Shown here piece by piece: positions 1-19,710 of a stretch of 64,000 bases of DNA. Position numbers and translations under genes: made by a program. Within the stretch, counting starts at the first letter, position 1. Each line of letters opens with the position of its first letter. The DNA comes from Elysia chlorotica (lineage: Eukaryota > Mollusca > Gastropoda > Plakobranchidae), in NCBI GenBank assembly GCA_003991915.1, contig RQTK01000669.1, positions 157,806 to 221,805 of the forward strand, read 5' to 3'. The notes under the pieces are model-generated. The model was not told where the DNA came from. It did not search any database and worked only from the letters and a program-made list of their open reading frames with translations.

Positions 1-108
1 CGATTTCCTATAAAATGCTTTTCCTTTCGTCGAAAAAATTATTTTCTTCAATTATACAGACAAAAAAAATTGTACACGTAAATAAATTGTTTAAAAATGA
101 CTCCTTAC

Positions 109-157
109 CTGCCAGAAATAGAACAAGAATGATTAATCCAAGCCACGTCTTTGCCAT
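109..157 (-). CDS. First coding exon of a secreted protein, gene runs off the left edge
   Basis: On the minus strand an ATG at 157 opens a reading frame for MAKTWLGLIILVLFLAG, which looks like a classic signal peptide: a short basic start, an uninterrupted Leu/Ile/Val core and a small residue at the end. The frame is cut after CTGGCAG by a good 5' splice site (GTAAGG, minus strand, beginning at 108), so the rest of the protein lies to the left of the window. A possible 3' splice site just upstream of the ATG means this could be the second exon of the gene. The family cannot be named from the signal peptide alone. A chance ORF is possible; the combination of hydrophobic core and splice donor favours a real exon. 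Confidence 0.42.
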
Positions 158-2124
<1,967 letters not shown>

Positions 2125-2301
2125 TCAAAGCGCTGATTCGCTTCAACTGCAGTTTGCTAGTTTGAATCATTTCACCCAAACAAACTCTGCACGTGCATTT
2201 ACGATAAATTTATATGTAAAATGTTAGAAAGAGGAAAAAATCGTTCGCACTACAACGACTTTGTAACCTTCGTATCATACTCACATTTCCCCCTATAATC
2301 A

Positions 2302-2303
<2 letters not shown>

Positions 2304-2397
<94 letters not shown>
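2304..2397. repeat. (CT)n microsatellite
   Basis: Roughly 94 bp of nearly pure CT dinucleotide ending in TATCTC. Confidence 0.97.
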
Positions 2398-2398
<1 letters not shown>

Positions 2399-2620
2399 GG
2401 CAACAAAATTTTAGCTAATGCATTGGTAAGTAAAAAGTAGGTTACTTGATTTGACCCCGCTCGTATCGCACTCTTCCTCAGCTCTTATTAGTCAGAATGG
2501 GTGTGAGGGCAATGTTCCAGAACTGTGGAGGGTTCCTTCAAACCTATTTTGCTGTTCTCTGCTATCGTATAACATTAAATTAAGTGGAAAAAATAATAAT
2601 AAAATGCTATAGTGCTGCTC

Positions 2621-2758
2621 AATACGTATTTATTATAACATAAAGTATAACATATAATTCTACATGTACATCTAATTCTAATCTTTTTAAATACGTATTT
2701 ATAATAACATAAAGTATAACATATAATTCTACATGTACATCTAATTCTAATCTTTTTA
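2621..2758. repeat. 69-bp tandem duplication
   Basis: Two adjacent copies (2621-2689 and 2690-2758) begin with AATACGTATTTAT and end with TAATCTTTTTA, and differ at about one base. Near-identity suggests a recent duplication. The repeated minus-strand peptide is not evidence of coding. Confidence 0.93.
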
Positions 2759-3473
2759 GTCAAGTCCAGTGGTAATTTTTATCTCTTCCTCTTTATCAAA
2801 AAATGTTACCATATGTCAATACATGTAGCATAATTATTATTTTTTTTGAGCAACGATTATCGTAATGAAAATGTTGCGTGCATAATTTTATTACGTAGCG
2901 TATATCACAGTACAGATACACGAACATAATTAATTATTACTAATAAAAGTAAAGTGCATGACGCATGATTAATTTTGTTCCTTGGCACACAGTAATATCC
3001 TGATCTGCATTTCCTTAAGCCTTGTTCTTTCAAGTGATAACCAAATGGTGTTTAGTGTGTAACGTTACTTTTTCCAGAAAACGAATAATATTCTTTTTCA
3101 CTTACTGAAGTAGCATATTTTTAGTATGGTTCTATAACTTTTACACGGAAAATAATTTTAGTCAATCACAGAAAAATGATTATAGTCAAACCGTATGAAT
3201 CGCTTGAACTTAAAACCACATTGTAAAGTTGTCAAGATGCAGAAGAACACAATGAAAACCTGTGTTGTCCAGTCATACAAGCTTCAGCCAAGGCTCGACT
3301 TTTGAAATAAGGTCGCGGTACAAGTAATTACACACAGAGCGTGCTGCAATTAACTATGCTGAACCAGGACCAATCTGTGGTACATGTGTTATTAGTATTA
3401 AATTGTTATATCGTAGCCAGTATGCTGTTGTTGTACATAAATGGAGTTGAAACTAAAGTCCTAGAGGAGAGGG

Positions 3474-3477
<4 letters not shown>

Positions 3478-3525
<48 letters not shown>

Positions 3526-3964
3526 ACAGAGGGAGACAGACAGAGCAAACAGAGACAGACGGACAGAGTCATAGACAGACGTAGAAAGAAACAAAGACAG
3601 GCAGACAGAGAGACAGGCAGCCAGCTAGACAGACAGACAGGCAAACAGAAAAATAGACACACAGAGAGGCAAGTAGCCAACCAACCACACAGACGGACAT
3701 ACGGACCGACGTAGAGGCGGATAGATAATATAAGTCATAGACATACAAAGACTTACAGAGACAGAGAGAGAAAGAGAGAGAGAGAGAATGGGGCGGGGAA
3801 AGTGGTGAGAAATGCGCAAGAGAGAAAAAATGAGTTAAAGAGAAAGAAAGAGAGAGAGAGGGGGGGGGGAGGCGGACAGACAGACAGACTGAGACAGACA
3901 GACAGCCGGACAGACAGACAGACAAGACAGAAAGACAGACAGACAGACAGACAGATAGACAGGC

Positions 3965-4038
<74 letters not shown>
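3478..4038. repeat. Compound GA / GACA microsatellite field
   Basis: A pure GA tract (about 3478-3521) grades into imperfect GACA/GGCA repeats, further GA blocks near 3770-3790 and 3840-3858, a short G-run, and then a long clean GACA array (about 3930-4038). The Cys-Leu-Ser-Val ORFs on the minus strand and Asp-Arg-Gln-Thr ORFs on the plus strand are translations of the repeat. Confidence 0.95.
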
Positions 4039-4039
<1 letters not shown>

Positions 4040-4714
4040 GAAAAGGTACGGTAATTCGCTTCGTCTCAACCTCTTGTAAGCTATTGTAGGCCTACGTGTA
4101 TACTTTTTTTCCTTTCCATGTTAATTCAACTTAAAATATAAAAATGTGTACGCTCTCATACATTGTTTATATTATTTACTCACAGAAATAATCAATCGAG
4201 AAAAGGAAAAAAAAAAAGAAGAAACAGAATAAAGACGTCCACATTTCAGAGAATTTAATGATTATTTCCCTTAGACCACACAGTAGCTCTCTGAGATTTT
4301 TTTTTCCGTTTTCTGATTTAGTAATTAAGAACTTTTTTGAAAAAATATTTCGATTGAAATAAACATTTTTTTTTATATATGAAAAGTTTATGTACACATT
4401 GTATCAACTGCAAAATTCGTACCGGTGTAAAAAAAAATAATACTAAAATACACACACACACAACAAAAACATCTACATTATTTTTTTGGTAGTCTTTAAT
4501 CTTTGATAATATTAATTCAAATTACCATAGAACATCTTTTAAAGAACAGGAAATGAAAATGTATTTGGTCCATCAAGATTTATTACTTTTACTTGAAGTT
4601 ATTTTGTTTTCCCTCTTATCTTTTTTTTTTTTACAAAGTGTTTTCTCACCAAAACTTTTTATATTTAATAAATTTGTGTTGATTTTTTTCTCTCGTAAAA
4701 CACGATTTCCTAGA

Positions 4715-4955
<241 letters not shown>

Positions 4956-5014
4956 TTATGTCTGCCTCTGTCTCTCTTTTTCTCTGTTTGTATGTCTGTC
5001 TGCCTCTCTCTTGA

Positions 5015-6057
5015 TTATCATTACCAGCGCTGAGGATCTTTCATCTAACGGGTCTCTATGCAGATTAAGTCATATTGTGTAAATGTTTCTAATTTTAATT
5101 GCGTTCCATGTTTAAACGTATGTAGGAAGATAAGAGGGACTCTATAATGTATTTTAATGTGTGTGTGTCAGAGTTTGTGTTTTGTTTCTTGTTGCTGTTT
5201 GTTATTAAATTTTGTTTGCTTGTTTGTTTTTTTAATCAACTAAGGCCCAGTTAACGCATGTACCTTTATTTTGAAAGAAAGGTCACTGAGCCGAACGAAG
5301 ATCGACCACAACGACAGATTGTACTGGTACAGTTACTAAACATGCGGGTGTTATAAGTTTGGAAAGTCTTAACTATGCTTCTGTTTGATCCGCATACTTG
5401 CAAAGATGCCTATTAAATTATTTTCAATTTTTTTATTTGTTTCGCTCATAGATTGAATCATACAAATATAATTATACTTTTTTCAAGAACTGATGACTAA
5501 TTAATTTAGTATGTTCTTATTGTTAGGCAAGGTTGGTTGTTCTGTTTTATTTTCATAGAAAGAACACTAGTATGGGACCTAACGACTTTTTACATATGCC
5601 AAAAATTTATTTGTTTAACAAACGGAGTGCCACATCATTGTTTGTTGAAAACACTCTGTATCCCGTATTATTATGTCTTTAGTGTGCGTCGGGGAAAGTG
5701 GAAAAAAAAGAGGTGGACGAATGGGGGGACCCCTAACCCATCGAATGTGCGTAATGCTGCAGTTAATATCTGATCAATTGGCTCTCCAAAACGTCTAATA
5801 GTATTAGAAATCTGAGTGAGAGAGGTGGATAGAAGCAGCCTAACCTTTCACTCATTGGTTACGGTACAGAATCTTTTTTAACGTATTAAGTTTCTTCCAC
5901 AATAAAAAACAAAAACAAACAAAAACAAACACGACTTCAAACACCGCGTTCACAGAGCTATCAAAAACAAGATGTTTCTTCTCCACGTAAAGATATTGTA
6001 GCTACACTAAGGGGTGATACCCATACAAAAACTTTTCTGCATTAAAGGATTCCTTAG
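5015..6057. other. Intergenic, no feature seen
   Basis: AT-rich sequence with short low-complexity T and CAAAA runs. No exon-like frame with splice sites was recognised. Confidence 0.45.
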
Positions 6058-6695
6058 GTCTTGCACAATTGCAGTTGCACCTTCAAACGTGTTTATCCGT
6101 GTCGCGTGTACACTATAATTATTGTTAACCGAGCCCTCTTTGTCTGGTTCAGCTTCCTGACGATGGTAGCTTGTGCTAACTGCGGTTCTTCTCGGCTTCA
6201 GTACAAGATCTGCCGGGCATCAAAGATAAGAAAAGCTGCATGGGCAAGGCACTTTCATGTCAAGCACCAAAGGTACAGTATGTACATGTAAAGACATGCA
6301 AGTGGTAAAGTATGTACATGTGTTTATCCTATCAGGTTTGCCATTCGTGTTGACTTCCAAACCCGCCGCATGGTGCCAGAATTTGATACTCTCAAAAGTT
6401 TACAATATTTGTTTGGCATTTTTATTCAGATAATCAACACTTGCGCTTATTTGAACGCGTCAATTAATTTTTTTTTTTTCTCGACAATTCTATCTTGCAG
6501 TTGCAGGTTGGCTAGTCTTGCACAGTTGCAGTTGCACCTACAAACGTGTTTATCCGTGTCGCGTGTACACTATTATTGTTATCTTTGTCTGGTTCAGCTT
6601 CCTGACGATGGTAGCTTGTGCTAACCGCTTATTTGAACGCGTCAATTAATTTATATTTTTTCTCGACAATTGTATCTTGCAGTTGCAGGTTAGCT
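6058..6695. repeat. Interleaved segmental duplications (A ... B A' B')
   Basis: Segment A (6058-6180, from GTCTTGCACA to TTGTGCTAAC) recurs at 6515-6625 with a small internal deletion. Segment B (6444-6512, from GCTTATTTGAACGCG) recurs at 6626-6695. The second copies of A and B are directly joined. The first A copy carries an ORF starting at 6163 with a CxxC pair (MVACANCGSS), interrupted at a GTACAG donor-like site; I cannot link it to a gene. Confidence 0.85.
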
Positions 6696-7741
6696 TTACA
6701 GTAACTTATGATTTATCAAACCCTTATCCTCAACTCTCCCATTTTCAGGTATAAATTTCAATCATGCCAGAGGAGGGCCCAACTCCCATTGATCGAGTCT
6801 CAAGTGTAACGTCACATCCCTGTGCAGATATAGAAATGTAATCTCTTCATACTCAGCAGTGAAGAGTCAGAGGATTGTGGCTACGGAGTATGATGATACA
6901 ATACATTGATTGAAATAGTTTGCCAGTTTTTTATTTAGTATACTATGTCCTGAGACAGAACAACCCATGTTTTGATTTACTAAAACAGAAATACTAATTT
7001 TATTTTTGCAGCCATGTGTGGGAAACTATCTGGGACCTAGTTTTAACAGTGAAAGTCTACATGAAGCTGAAAATTGGCACTGCAGTACATGTACTTAACT
7101 ACTTTATTCTACTTTTTCCAACATACTACATGAAGTACATTGTACATGCACAGGAATGTACATTTAGACAACACAATATTTCTTGTAATATAATAAGCCA
7201 GTTTCCCTCATTGCTGTTTGACAACTTTTGTTTGGGTCTGTTTTGATTAAGTTAGAATAGTAAAATTTATAATTATACACAATTTAGGTCCAGTCTAATG
7301 AAAAAAAAGATTGCTTCATGTGTAATTGAGAGTTCAAATCAGGATCTCAACATAATTTTAGTCTTTTTACATTTCTACATCAAGGTTCATAATCTTTATG
7401 TTGGATCACAATCATCAGCTTGGTGGAGACTAAGAACAGTAAATTGGTATGATGGAAAAAAAACAAAAACAAGCAAGAGCCCTCAGCTTTTGTTTTTAAT
7501 CCCATTATCATTGTATATGATTAAACAGAAGCATGAAATGCTTAATTTAAGTTAAATGTCATGTTTTGGTATTTTTTCCCATTGTAAATAAATCCATTTT
7601 TATTCCTAGGTCAATACTCATACCAAAGATAATTGAAGGAAAGATATTCTACTCGTGCAATTAGGTGAGGATTTCTAAGAGTGATGTCCCTTGGTAAATT
7701 ACGGGTCAATCCGCAGCAACCCACGTAAACAAAGTTGTAAA

Positions 7742-8378
7742 ATGTCAACGACATTGCAAACAACGGGTGATTTTTGTGGTGCAATAAAATGCACTAATAG
7801 TCGAAACAAGCCTCATTGCAAAGAAAAAAAGCTTTCGTATTATAAATTCCCACAAGACGAAGAAAGGTAAGATTATGTGCTCCTTATTTTACATCTAGTT
7901 TCCCGTTTCATTAGCTAGATCTACGGTAGTGTAGATTGATAAGCTTAGAGCCAAATGATGGCAAATGACATTGATTTTATTGTCTGCAGTTTATAAAACA
8001 GATTCTGTCTCCCATTTTAAATTTAAAAGAATGTAAATATTTTAAACCTGCTTATATAGGAGTGTACTTTATGGCATTTGATGCTGGGTAAATTTTTACT
8101 CTAATGCAGCATACTGCATTGCAGTGTAGGGTGGTTTAGTTTCTAGTTGATTTTCAACGTGTGTGTTTAGATTTTCACGTTTTGATGCCATTGAATCATA
8201 AAATTAAAAAATAAGTTGTTATAGTTTTATTTGCTTCTTATTTCTTATAGTAGCAAATTTTGACAGAAGATATGTTTATTCCATTAGGTGCAAGGTCTGG
8301 ATCCAAAATTCCAGACGGCAAGATCTGGTGGGGCTATCTGTCACAAATAAGTGTCATAGCATCACATTTGTAGCCTGA
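7742..8378 (+). CDS. THAP-type zinc-finger exons (two exons, possibly decayed)
   Basis: Exon 7742-7866 starts MSTTLQTTGDFCGAIKCTNS. C12 and C17 form the first half of a C2CH THAP finger (Cys-x4-Cys close to the N-terminus, then an Asn). The FP of the conserved basic loop follows at residues 36-37. The exon ends at GTAAGA in phase 2. An acceptor (CATTAG) at 8287 opens a second exon from 8288 that continues in frame with RCKVWIQNSRRQDL, supplying the conserved Trp. THAP domains are DNA-binding and are found in regulators and in P-element-type transposases. The expected Cys-x2-His just after this point is not intact: the frame reads KCHSITFVA and stops at 8376-8378. Either the true exon ends earlier, with the last Cys/His on an exon I could not find, or this is a THAP pseudogene. 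Confidence 0.6.
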
Positions 8379-8718
8379 CAATGTTGCAACCGTTAAGGAT
8401 ATTCTTGTTTTGAAATGTACTATCGCTTCAGTTATTATACTGCTACACTGTGTTACATTTGATAATTTTAAATTGTACAGATGATTTGTATGTCACATAA
8501 ATATCATCTTTGAAGACATTGACTTTAATTGAGAATGGTATGCATATTTTTTATTGTTGTTTTTATGATGATCTAACAATTAACTTTACTATTAATGTTC
8601 ATTGCATTTGCTATTAATTCAACTTTAGGGACTATCAATATGATCAATATCTCATGATCTCTTACTGATGACTTTGAAAGAAAAATACAGTTAAAACGTG
8701 TCTTGTTATAGCGAAAAT

Positions 8719-8719
<1 letters not shown>

Positions 8720-8783
<64 letters not shown>
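8720..8783. repeat. (GA)n microsatellite at the head of a tandem duplication
   Basis: About 64 bp of GA immediately before the first 898-bp unit. A shorter GA tract (about 9652-9687) sits at the same place before the second unit, so the tract was copied with the unit and has since changed length. Confidence 0.93.
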
Positions 8784-8789
<6 letters not shown>

Positions 8790-9651
8790 CGTTGCCTTGC
8801 CTAGCTACTCTCTCAATACATCACAGATGTTGATTAATATAAAAAGAAGCAATTGAATTTGTATTGAAATATTATGTGTTGTTAATTATTTTAACACATG
8901 TTTATAAATTAAAACCCGTTAAAATGGCGATAATTTGAGTAATAATCAAATAAACTTATTTTGTTTCCACTCAAAAGCGTTTATCCTTTGTTTTTCTTTA
9001 TTATTGTATCGTAAATTACCCGTCGGCACCAAGGGGCAATAATCGAAAAAATGATCCTCACTCTGTAAATAGGAAAAAACTCCCAAGTCGTTTATCTTTC
9101 TTTCTACATCTTTGCTCATACCATGCATGGAGCATAACTTTCATAAAATTACATGTCTTTTCTTTCATGGTATGTGTTATCGTATTATTGATTTGCTTTA
9201 ATTAATTCAATATAATTATAAATTATACAAAGTTTTTTTTTTCCAAATCTACATTTTGGACTTTAGAAATATATTTTAGTATTATTCAGAGAAACACTTT
9301 TAACATTGATACATGTATCACATTGTGTATAAACTATAACCCCTTCGTGACACAAGGCTTGAGTGCCTTTAGAGCAATTCCTGCCACACTTAGTACATGT
9401 CATATAGATCATGAAGAGGTTTATAAAATAAACCAGAGAGTATATTTATCTACTTTTAATTTCATTAAAACTGTTCATTACTAAGATACTTAAATTACCT
9501 ATACTTTAATAATGTAGCCTACTCAAATTGATTGATATGCAAATTACAAAATATGGCACATTTTTTGCCAGTTTATACAATGTAGTTCTTTTACCACTAA
9601 AGTGATTGTCCAGTAGCCAGAAAAATATCTTTAAAAAAAAGCATATTTTAT

Positions 9652-9689
<38 letters not shown>

Positions 9690-10549
9690 TTGCCTTGCCT
9701 AGCTACTCTCTCAATACATCACAGATGTTGATTAATATAAAAAGAAGCAATTGAATTTGTATTGAAATATTATGTGTTGTTAATTATTTTAACAATGTTT
9801 ATAAATTAAAACCCGTTAAATTGGCGATAATTTGAGTAATAATCAAATAAACTTATTTTGGTTCCACTCAAAAGCGTTCATCCTTTGTTTTTCTTTATTA
9901 TTGTATCGTAAATTACCCGTCGGCACCAAGGGGCAATAATCGAAAAAATGATCCTCACTCTGTAAATAGGAAAAAACTCCCAAGTCGTTTATCTTTCTTT
10001 CTACATCTTTGCTCATACCGTGCATGGAGCATAACTTTCATAAAATTACATGTCTTTTCTTTCATGGTATGTGTTATCGTATTATTGATTTGCTTTAATT
10101 AATTCAATATAATTATAAATTGTACAAAGTTTGTTTTTTTCCAAATCTACATTTTGGACTATAGGAATATATTTTAGTATTATTCAGAGAAACACTTTTA
10201 ACATTGATACATGTATCACATTGTGTATAAACTATAACCCCTTCGTGACACAAGGCTTGAGTGCCTTTAGAGCAATTCCTGCCACACTTAGTACATGTCA
10301 TATAGATCATGAAGAGGTTTATAAAATAAACCAGAGAGTATATTTATCTACTTTTAATTTCATTAAAACTGTTCATTACTAAGATACTTAAATTACCTAT
10401 ACTTTAATAATGTAGCCTACTCAAATTGATTGATATGCAAATTACAAAATATGGCACATTTTTTGCCAGTTTATACAATGTAGTTCTTTTACCACTTAAG
10501 TGATTGTCCAGTAGCCAGAAAAATATCTTTAAAAAAAAGCATATTTTAT
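8784..10549. repeat. 898-bp tandem duplication, two near-identical units
   Basis: Copy 1 (about 8784-9651) and copy 2 (about 9688-10549) share GTTGCCTTGCCTAGCTACTC at an offset of 898 bp and stay almost identical to AAAGCATATTTTATA. Both copies keep a 60-aa minus-strand ORF (8946-9128 and 9843-10025; MHGMSKDVERKINDLG...) that differs at only two residues. Upstream of it on the same strand is a Cys-rich frame (CTKCGRNC ... CDTC), 65 aa in copy 2 (10113-10310) but cut short by a TAA in copy 1. I do not recognise either peptide and see no clear intron linking them. Recent duplication alone would preserve the ORFs. Confidence 0.9.
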
Positions 10550-11500
10550 AGCCCGATAGTAATGTTTTCCTCCATATGTTTATGTGAAAATAACAAAGAT
10601 GAAAAACAGCCATTGTCGTTTAAAATTGACAGGGAAATATAACACTTAAGGGTAAATTTTTTGTAGCATGCAAGTTTGGCGATGTTTGATCAATTTGTTT
10701 TGTTGTTTTTTCCATACAGGTACAGATTTTATTTTAAAGCCATGTCTACTTCTATTTTACCCAAACTGATTTGAACAATAGCCCTAACAAAATGTACGGT
10801 GTAAACCTCACAAAACGATGTCTGATAAATTTAAGTTTGCAAGAGACTAGGTTATTTTTTTTTTCTCTGCTGCTTTTACAAGCTTAACTTACGGTAGTAA
10901 TCCCATAACGAGACGCCATTTGCGTCGTTCTTGTTTAACCAATGCCAATTTTCACTCCTGTATAAATTTGTCCAGTGGATTACAATCAACAAAGTCCATC
11001 ATGGACCAAACTTTATCTCTAGATTCTATTTCTAATCAGTAAATTATGAAAGTCTGTCCTTAGATCTAGATACTCTTCCTACTGCTCTAGTTTATACTTA
11101 ATCCACATACTGGCTATATACAATTATGCAGTAGCACTTTGAATTACACAAAATAAATCCAATTGAAGTCTTTGATCGAGATTAATTTTCATAGAAATCT
11201 GAAACTCCGAATTATAATCGAATGGTCGGGTGTTGTAACTTTGTAAGTAAATAACGCATGCTAAGTGATGTTCGTACTTTTCCCTGTTCGCTCCTTGTAG
11301 GAACTCGGACTGGTGGTTGTTTTTTTTTAATGGAACTTTGACGGACATTTTTCTTTCTCAAAGGAAAATTGGCATCACTGATTACTGAAACATTGTGAGA
11401 GAGAAAAATATCAATTTAATTTTGTTTTTTAAATAACACCACTGTCAACCTTCCGGAAACAGACATTAAAAAGAAAAAAGTCAGTGATACTGAGTTATCA
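10550..11500. other. Intergenic, downstream of RPS15, no feature seen
   Basis: AT-rich sequence. A CpG-containing patch near 10900-10935 (AACGAGACGCCATTTGCGTC) is the only compositional change. No exon or RNA gene was recognised. Confidence 0.4.
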
Positions 11501-11506
11501 TTTATT
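11501..11506 (-). terminator. RPS15 polyadenylation signal
   Basis: AATAAA on the minus strand lies only 6 nt past the RPS15 stop codon. Very short 3' UTRs of this kind are usual for ribosomal protein mRNAs. Confidence 0.75.
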
Positions 11507-11512
11507 CAACAT

Positions 11513-16449
<4,937 letters not shown>

Positions 16450-16477
16450 TTTGGGTCGTTTCAAGACAGACACAAAT

Positions 16478-16489
16478 AAAGAAAGGAAG
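16478..16489 (-). promoter_or_regulatory. Likely RPS15 transcription start with 5' TOP tract
   Basis: The minus strand reads CTTCCTTTCTTT about 30 nt before the ATG. A start at a C within a pyrimidine tract (5' TOP) is standard for ribosomal protein genes and links translation to TOR signalling. The exact start base is inferred. Confidence 0.6.
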
Positions 16490-16733
16490 TGGAATAGGTG
16501 AAACGGAAAGAACTCTCCAGTTGTGAAAGATCACTTTAAAGCTTGGCCTACCAGGCCTTGTGTACTGTGTAAGCCTAGCATGCTTGAGCTCTTTATACTG
16601 TAGGCATAACCAAAGTATTGTATTTTTTTAAACTATTCTAGAGTCGTTGCTTTAGCCTAGCCTACGCATTTTAACAAGGAAAAAAAATAATAACAAAAAG
16701 AAGAACAGCAACAGCATATTAGTATTAGCAGCT

Positions 16734-17347
<614 letters not shown>

Positions 17348-17496
17348 TAAAAATCATCATCATCGTTTAAAAGTATTTTTTTATCTCCAGAAAGCGCCGA
17401 TATTGCGTGCCGATTACGCCCTGGTCTTAGGTTCGGTGGCCCTTGCCCCCATTTCTTTCCACCCACCCTCTCCGACCCATAGACTCGCGAGCTCAC

Positions 17497-17529
17497 GCGC
17501 TGATATGTCGCGAATAGGGACGCCATTTT
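17497..17529 (+). promoter_or_regulatory. Candidate UBOX5 promoter/leader element, shared with HAP40
   Basis: This sits in a CpG-rich patch (about 17390-17530) upstream of UBOX5. The plus strand reads GCGCTGATATG, then CGAATAGGGACGCCATTTT; the last part is a YY1-like core. A 33-nt match (29 identical) lies at 46818-46850 on the other strand, upstream of HAP40 and in the same orientation relative to that gene. The role as promoter is inferred. The minus-strand ORF beginning MASLFATYQR across it may be incidental. Confidence 0.45.
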
Positions 17530-17689
17530 AATGAGCCATCTAGTGCTATTAAGAGAAATCTGTGGTATTTAAATTTATAATGTGATTCCCTTACACATAG
17601 GGATGTCTACCACTTTCACATAGAATCTTTATGACCCAAGAACAGTGCTCAGCAAAAAATGATTGTTATCTTGAATCCCCTTATCCTGA

Positions 17690-17930
17690 TCCACATGCTC
17701 CGAAACCATTATTAACGGGTCCCACCGCAATACGAGGACGCTTTTCTCAGTCGGTCTCAATACAAGTTTTATACCGACACCGACCAAACCAGTAAGAGTG
17801 AAAGTAAAATTAATAGGATAGGATTTTGGGGGGGGGGCGAAATTCAACAAACAAATAAACTATGCCGTTTGTTGCTTTCGACCCGCGGATTTCCCACTTG
17901 GGTGACTAACGCCACACCATGAATACACAA
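17690..17930 (-). mobile_element. Diverged SINE relic
   Basis: On the minus strand a tRNA-like head (GTGGCGTTAGTCACCC, then GCGGGTCGAAAGC as a degenerate B box, about 17870-17925) is followed by the family's body motif TACTGGTTTGGTCGGTGTCGG (one letter longer than quoted elsewhere) near 17770-17790. It is more decayed than the 16981 and 53183 copies. Confidence 0.6.
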
Positions 17931-18479
17931 AAAAGCAGAAAGGAAAATTAAAAAAAAAAAGTCATTTCTAGTTTTAGATTTATATTTTGAAACGGGTGGT
18001 AGGAAAGGGTCATAACCATGTAAAATCAAAATGTATGTGCTGGTTGTACACATCAGACGCTATTCATGCAACCGCGCAACTTGGAAAAGCATGGAGAGGG
18101 GAGACATATCGTCTTGACTGGCACTAGACCGGAACGATAGACAAGCAGTGGTTTTGCCTAATCTTGTCTGTGCCTATCCTAACACACTCATCTCATACAT
18201 GTACCTGTTGCTTATCAAGTTATAACGCCTATGTCATAAGTACAGGGTGAGAAGTACGGATTGCAATGTAAAAATATCTGCAATGTGTATTCCTTTCAAC
18301 CAAGCGGTTCAGCTCATGATTCCTGACATCATCACTTCATTTTTACAATTATGTGTACAATGTACGCGCTTGCTCAGTGTGCGCAACTTGCAGACAGGTC
18401 AGTCCATGGTGTCATGGTAAAAATAAACGATAAGTTCCCAGGTCTCAATGAACTCGTATACAATGACGGGACTCCAAAG

Positions 18480-18600
18480 TGGAATATCCTGGACTTGGGG
18501 TTTGTTTGAGCACCAACCAATCAAACCAGTATTGAAAAACGCGGCAGCCAAAATGGGGGAATCGCAACCTTCCGTGTACATGACCTTGAGTCTAGGCCCA
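18480..18600 (-). mobile_element. Possible further SINE relic
   Basis: The minus strand shows a B-box-like GGTTGCGATTCCCCC, then ATACTGGTTTGATTGGTTGG, which resembles the body of the nearby SINEs. The rest cannot be aligned by eye. Confidence 0.4.
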
Positions 18601-19680
18601 GTATTCAGGAAATAATAATTAATCACTTGGATACTTGCTACCTGCTTAGTTAAGTAAATGGTAATATCTTCCGTCGGCCAGATAAATAGTTATGTTTTTT
18701 TTTTCAAGTCAATGGATTTCAATATGCTTCCATTCCGGAAGCCGGAGAAATAGTTTTTTTTTTTTTTTTGGCTAATCATCCGCTTGCTGGACAATTAATG
18801 GCCACCTTTGTTACCGAGTCCATTAATTTTTGGTTTGGCTGCATGGCCAAACGAAGCTCTCTAGCACAGAACGAATTCTCTTTGGTCTTCTTTCTCAAAC
18901 TGCTGTTTACTGTTACCAAAGCCTCTCTTACTTCATTCCTTTACCAAGCCAATTTTGCTTTAATTTTAAAGTACAAACCCACTTGTAAATAATTATTATA
19001 AACAAAAACAAAAAAAGTAGAAATTAATCATCACAAAGAGTGTGGAAATCACTGTGACTAAATATCTGAATATCCCAGTATTCCTGCATAATTATTTTGA
19101 TACCGTACCGTAATAAATAAATTCGAGGTAGATCTAGAGATAGACATTCTACTTTCTTATATAATAGATCTAGACCTAGCCTAATGTATAAATGTCATTC
19201 ATATGAAGAGACAATGATTACTGTATACATGTGTAGTGAATTTTTTTTTAATGATTTTTGTTCTTTAATTTGAATCTTTGTGTTTCATTTGAGAAACAGG
19301 CTACCATTTTTTTTTTAAATTTGGGAATAGGGCCTAGATAAAAAGCAAGATTATTCTAAGTAGCCTAATTCTTGTTCAATTTTTTTTTTAAATTCGATAG
19401 CTGGCAGAGAATCTGTAAAAATAAAATTTATAGTGGCTTTGGGTGTTTACTTATTATATTTGTAAGCATAAACTGCAATTTGAGGGGGGGGGGCTGGAAT
19501 ATTTTTCTTCTAAACTTTGAAATCTCATAACTTTTGTAAAATATTAAATCTGTATGCATGAGGAACACATTATTATTGAAAACAAAATTTTAACAAGAGT
19601 AAGGTTCAGATGTTGATTTATTTAAAGCATTTTATTTTATAATTTGTCTTAAATATACTTTGATATTTCTTTTTCAGATA

Positions 19681-19710
19681 ATGAGAATCGTCTTCCAACC
19701 AACATGCTGA
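19681..19710 (+). promoter_or_regulatory. Short upstream ORF overlapping the UBOX5 start
   Basis: The UBOX5 exon opens after an acceptor at 19677. The first ATG (19681) is out of frame and encodes nine residues, ending at TGA 19708-19710. Its stop region overlaps the main ATG at 19704 (ATGCTGA). If this leader is used, ribosomes would have to leak past or reinitiate backwards, so the uORF could reduce UBOX5 translation. Confidence 0.45.

Noticed and set aside
3569..4089. Long Cys-Leu-Ser-Val and Asp-Arg-Gln-Thr ORFs
   Set aside because: They translate GACA/CTGT microsatellites, which are open in most frames. The same applies at 1887-2165, 4553-5014, 36230-36927, 49280-49762 and 54096-54386.
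6163..6271. CANCGSS... frame as a zinc-finger exon
   Set aside because: Only one CxxC pair, a weak donor (GTACAG), and the candidate next exon at about 6749 ends at a stop after 20 codons with no recognisable domain.
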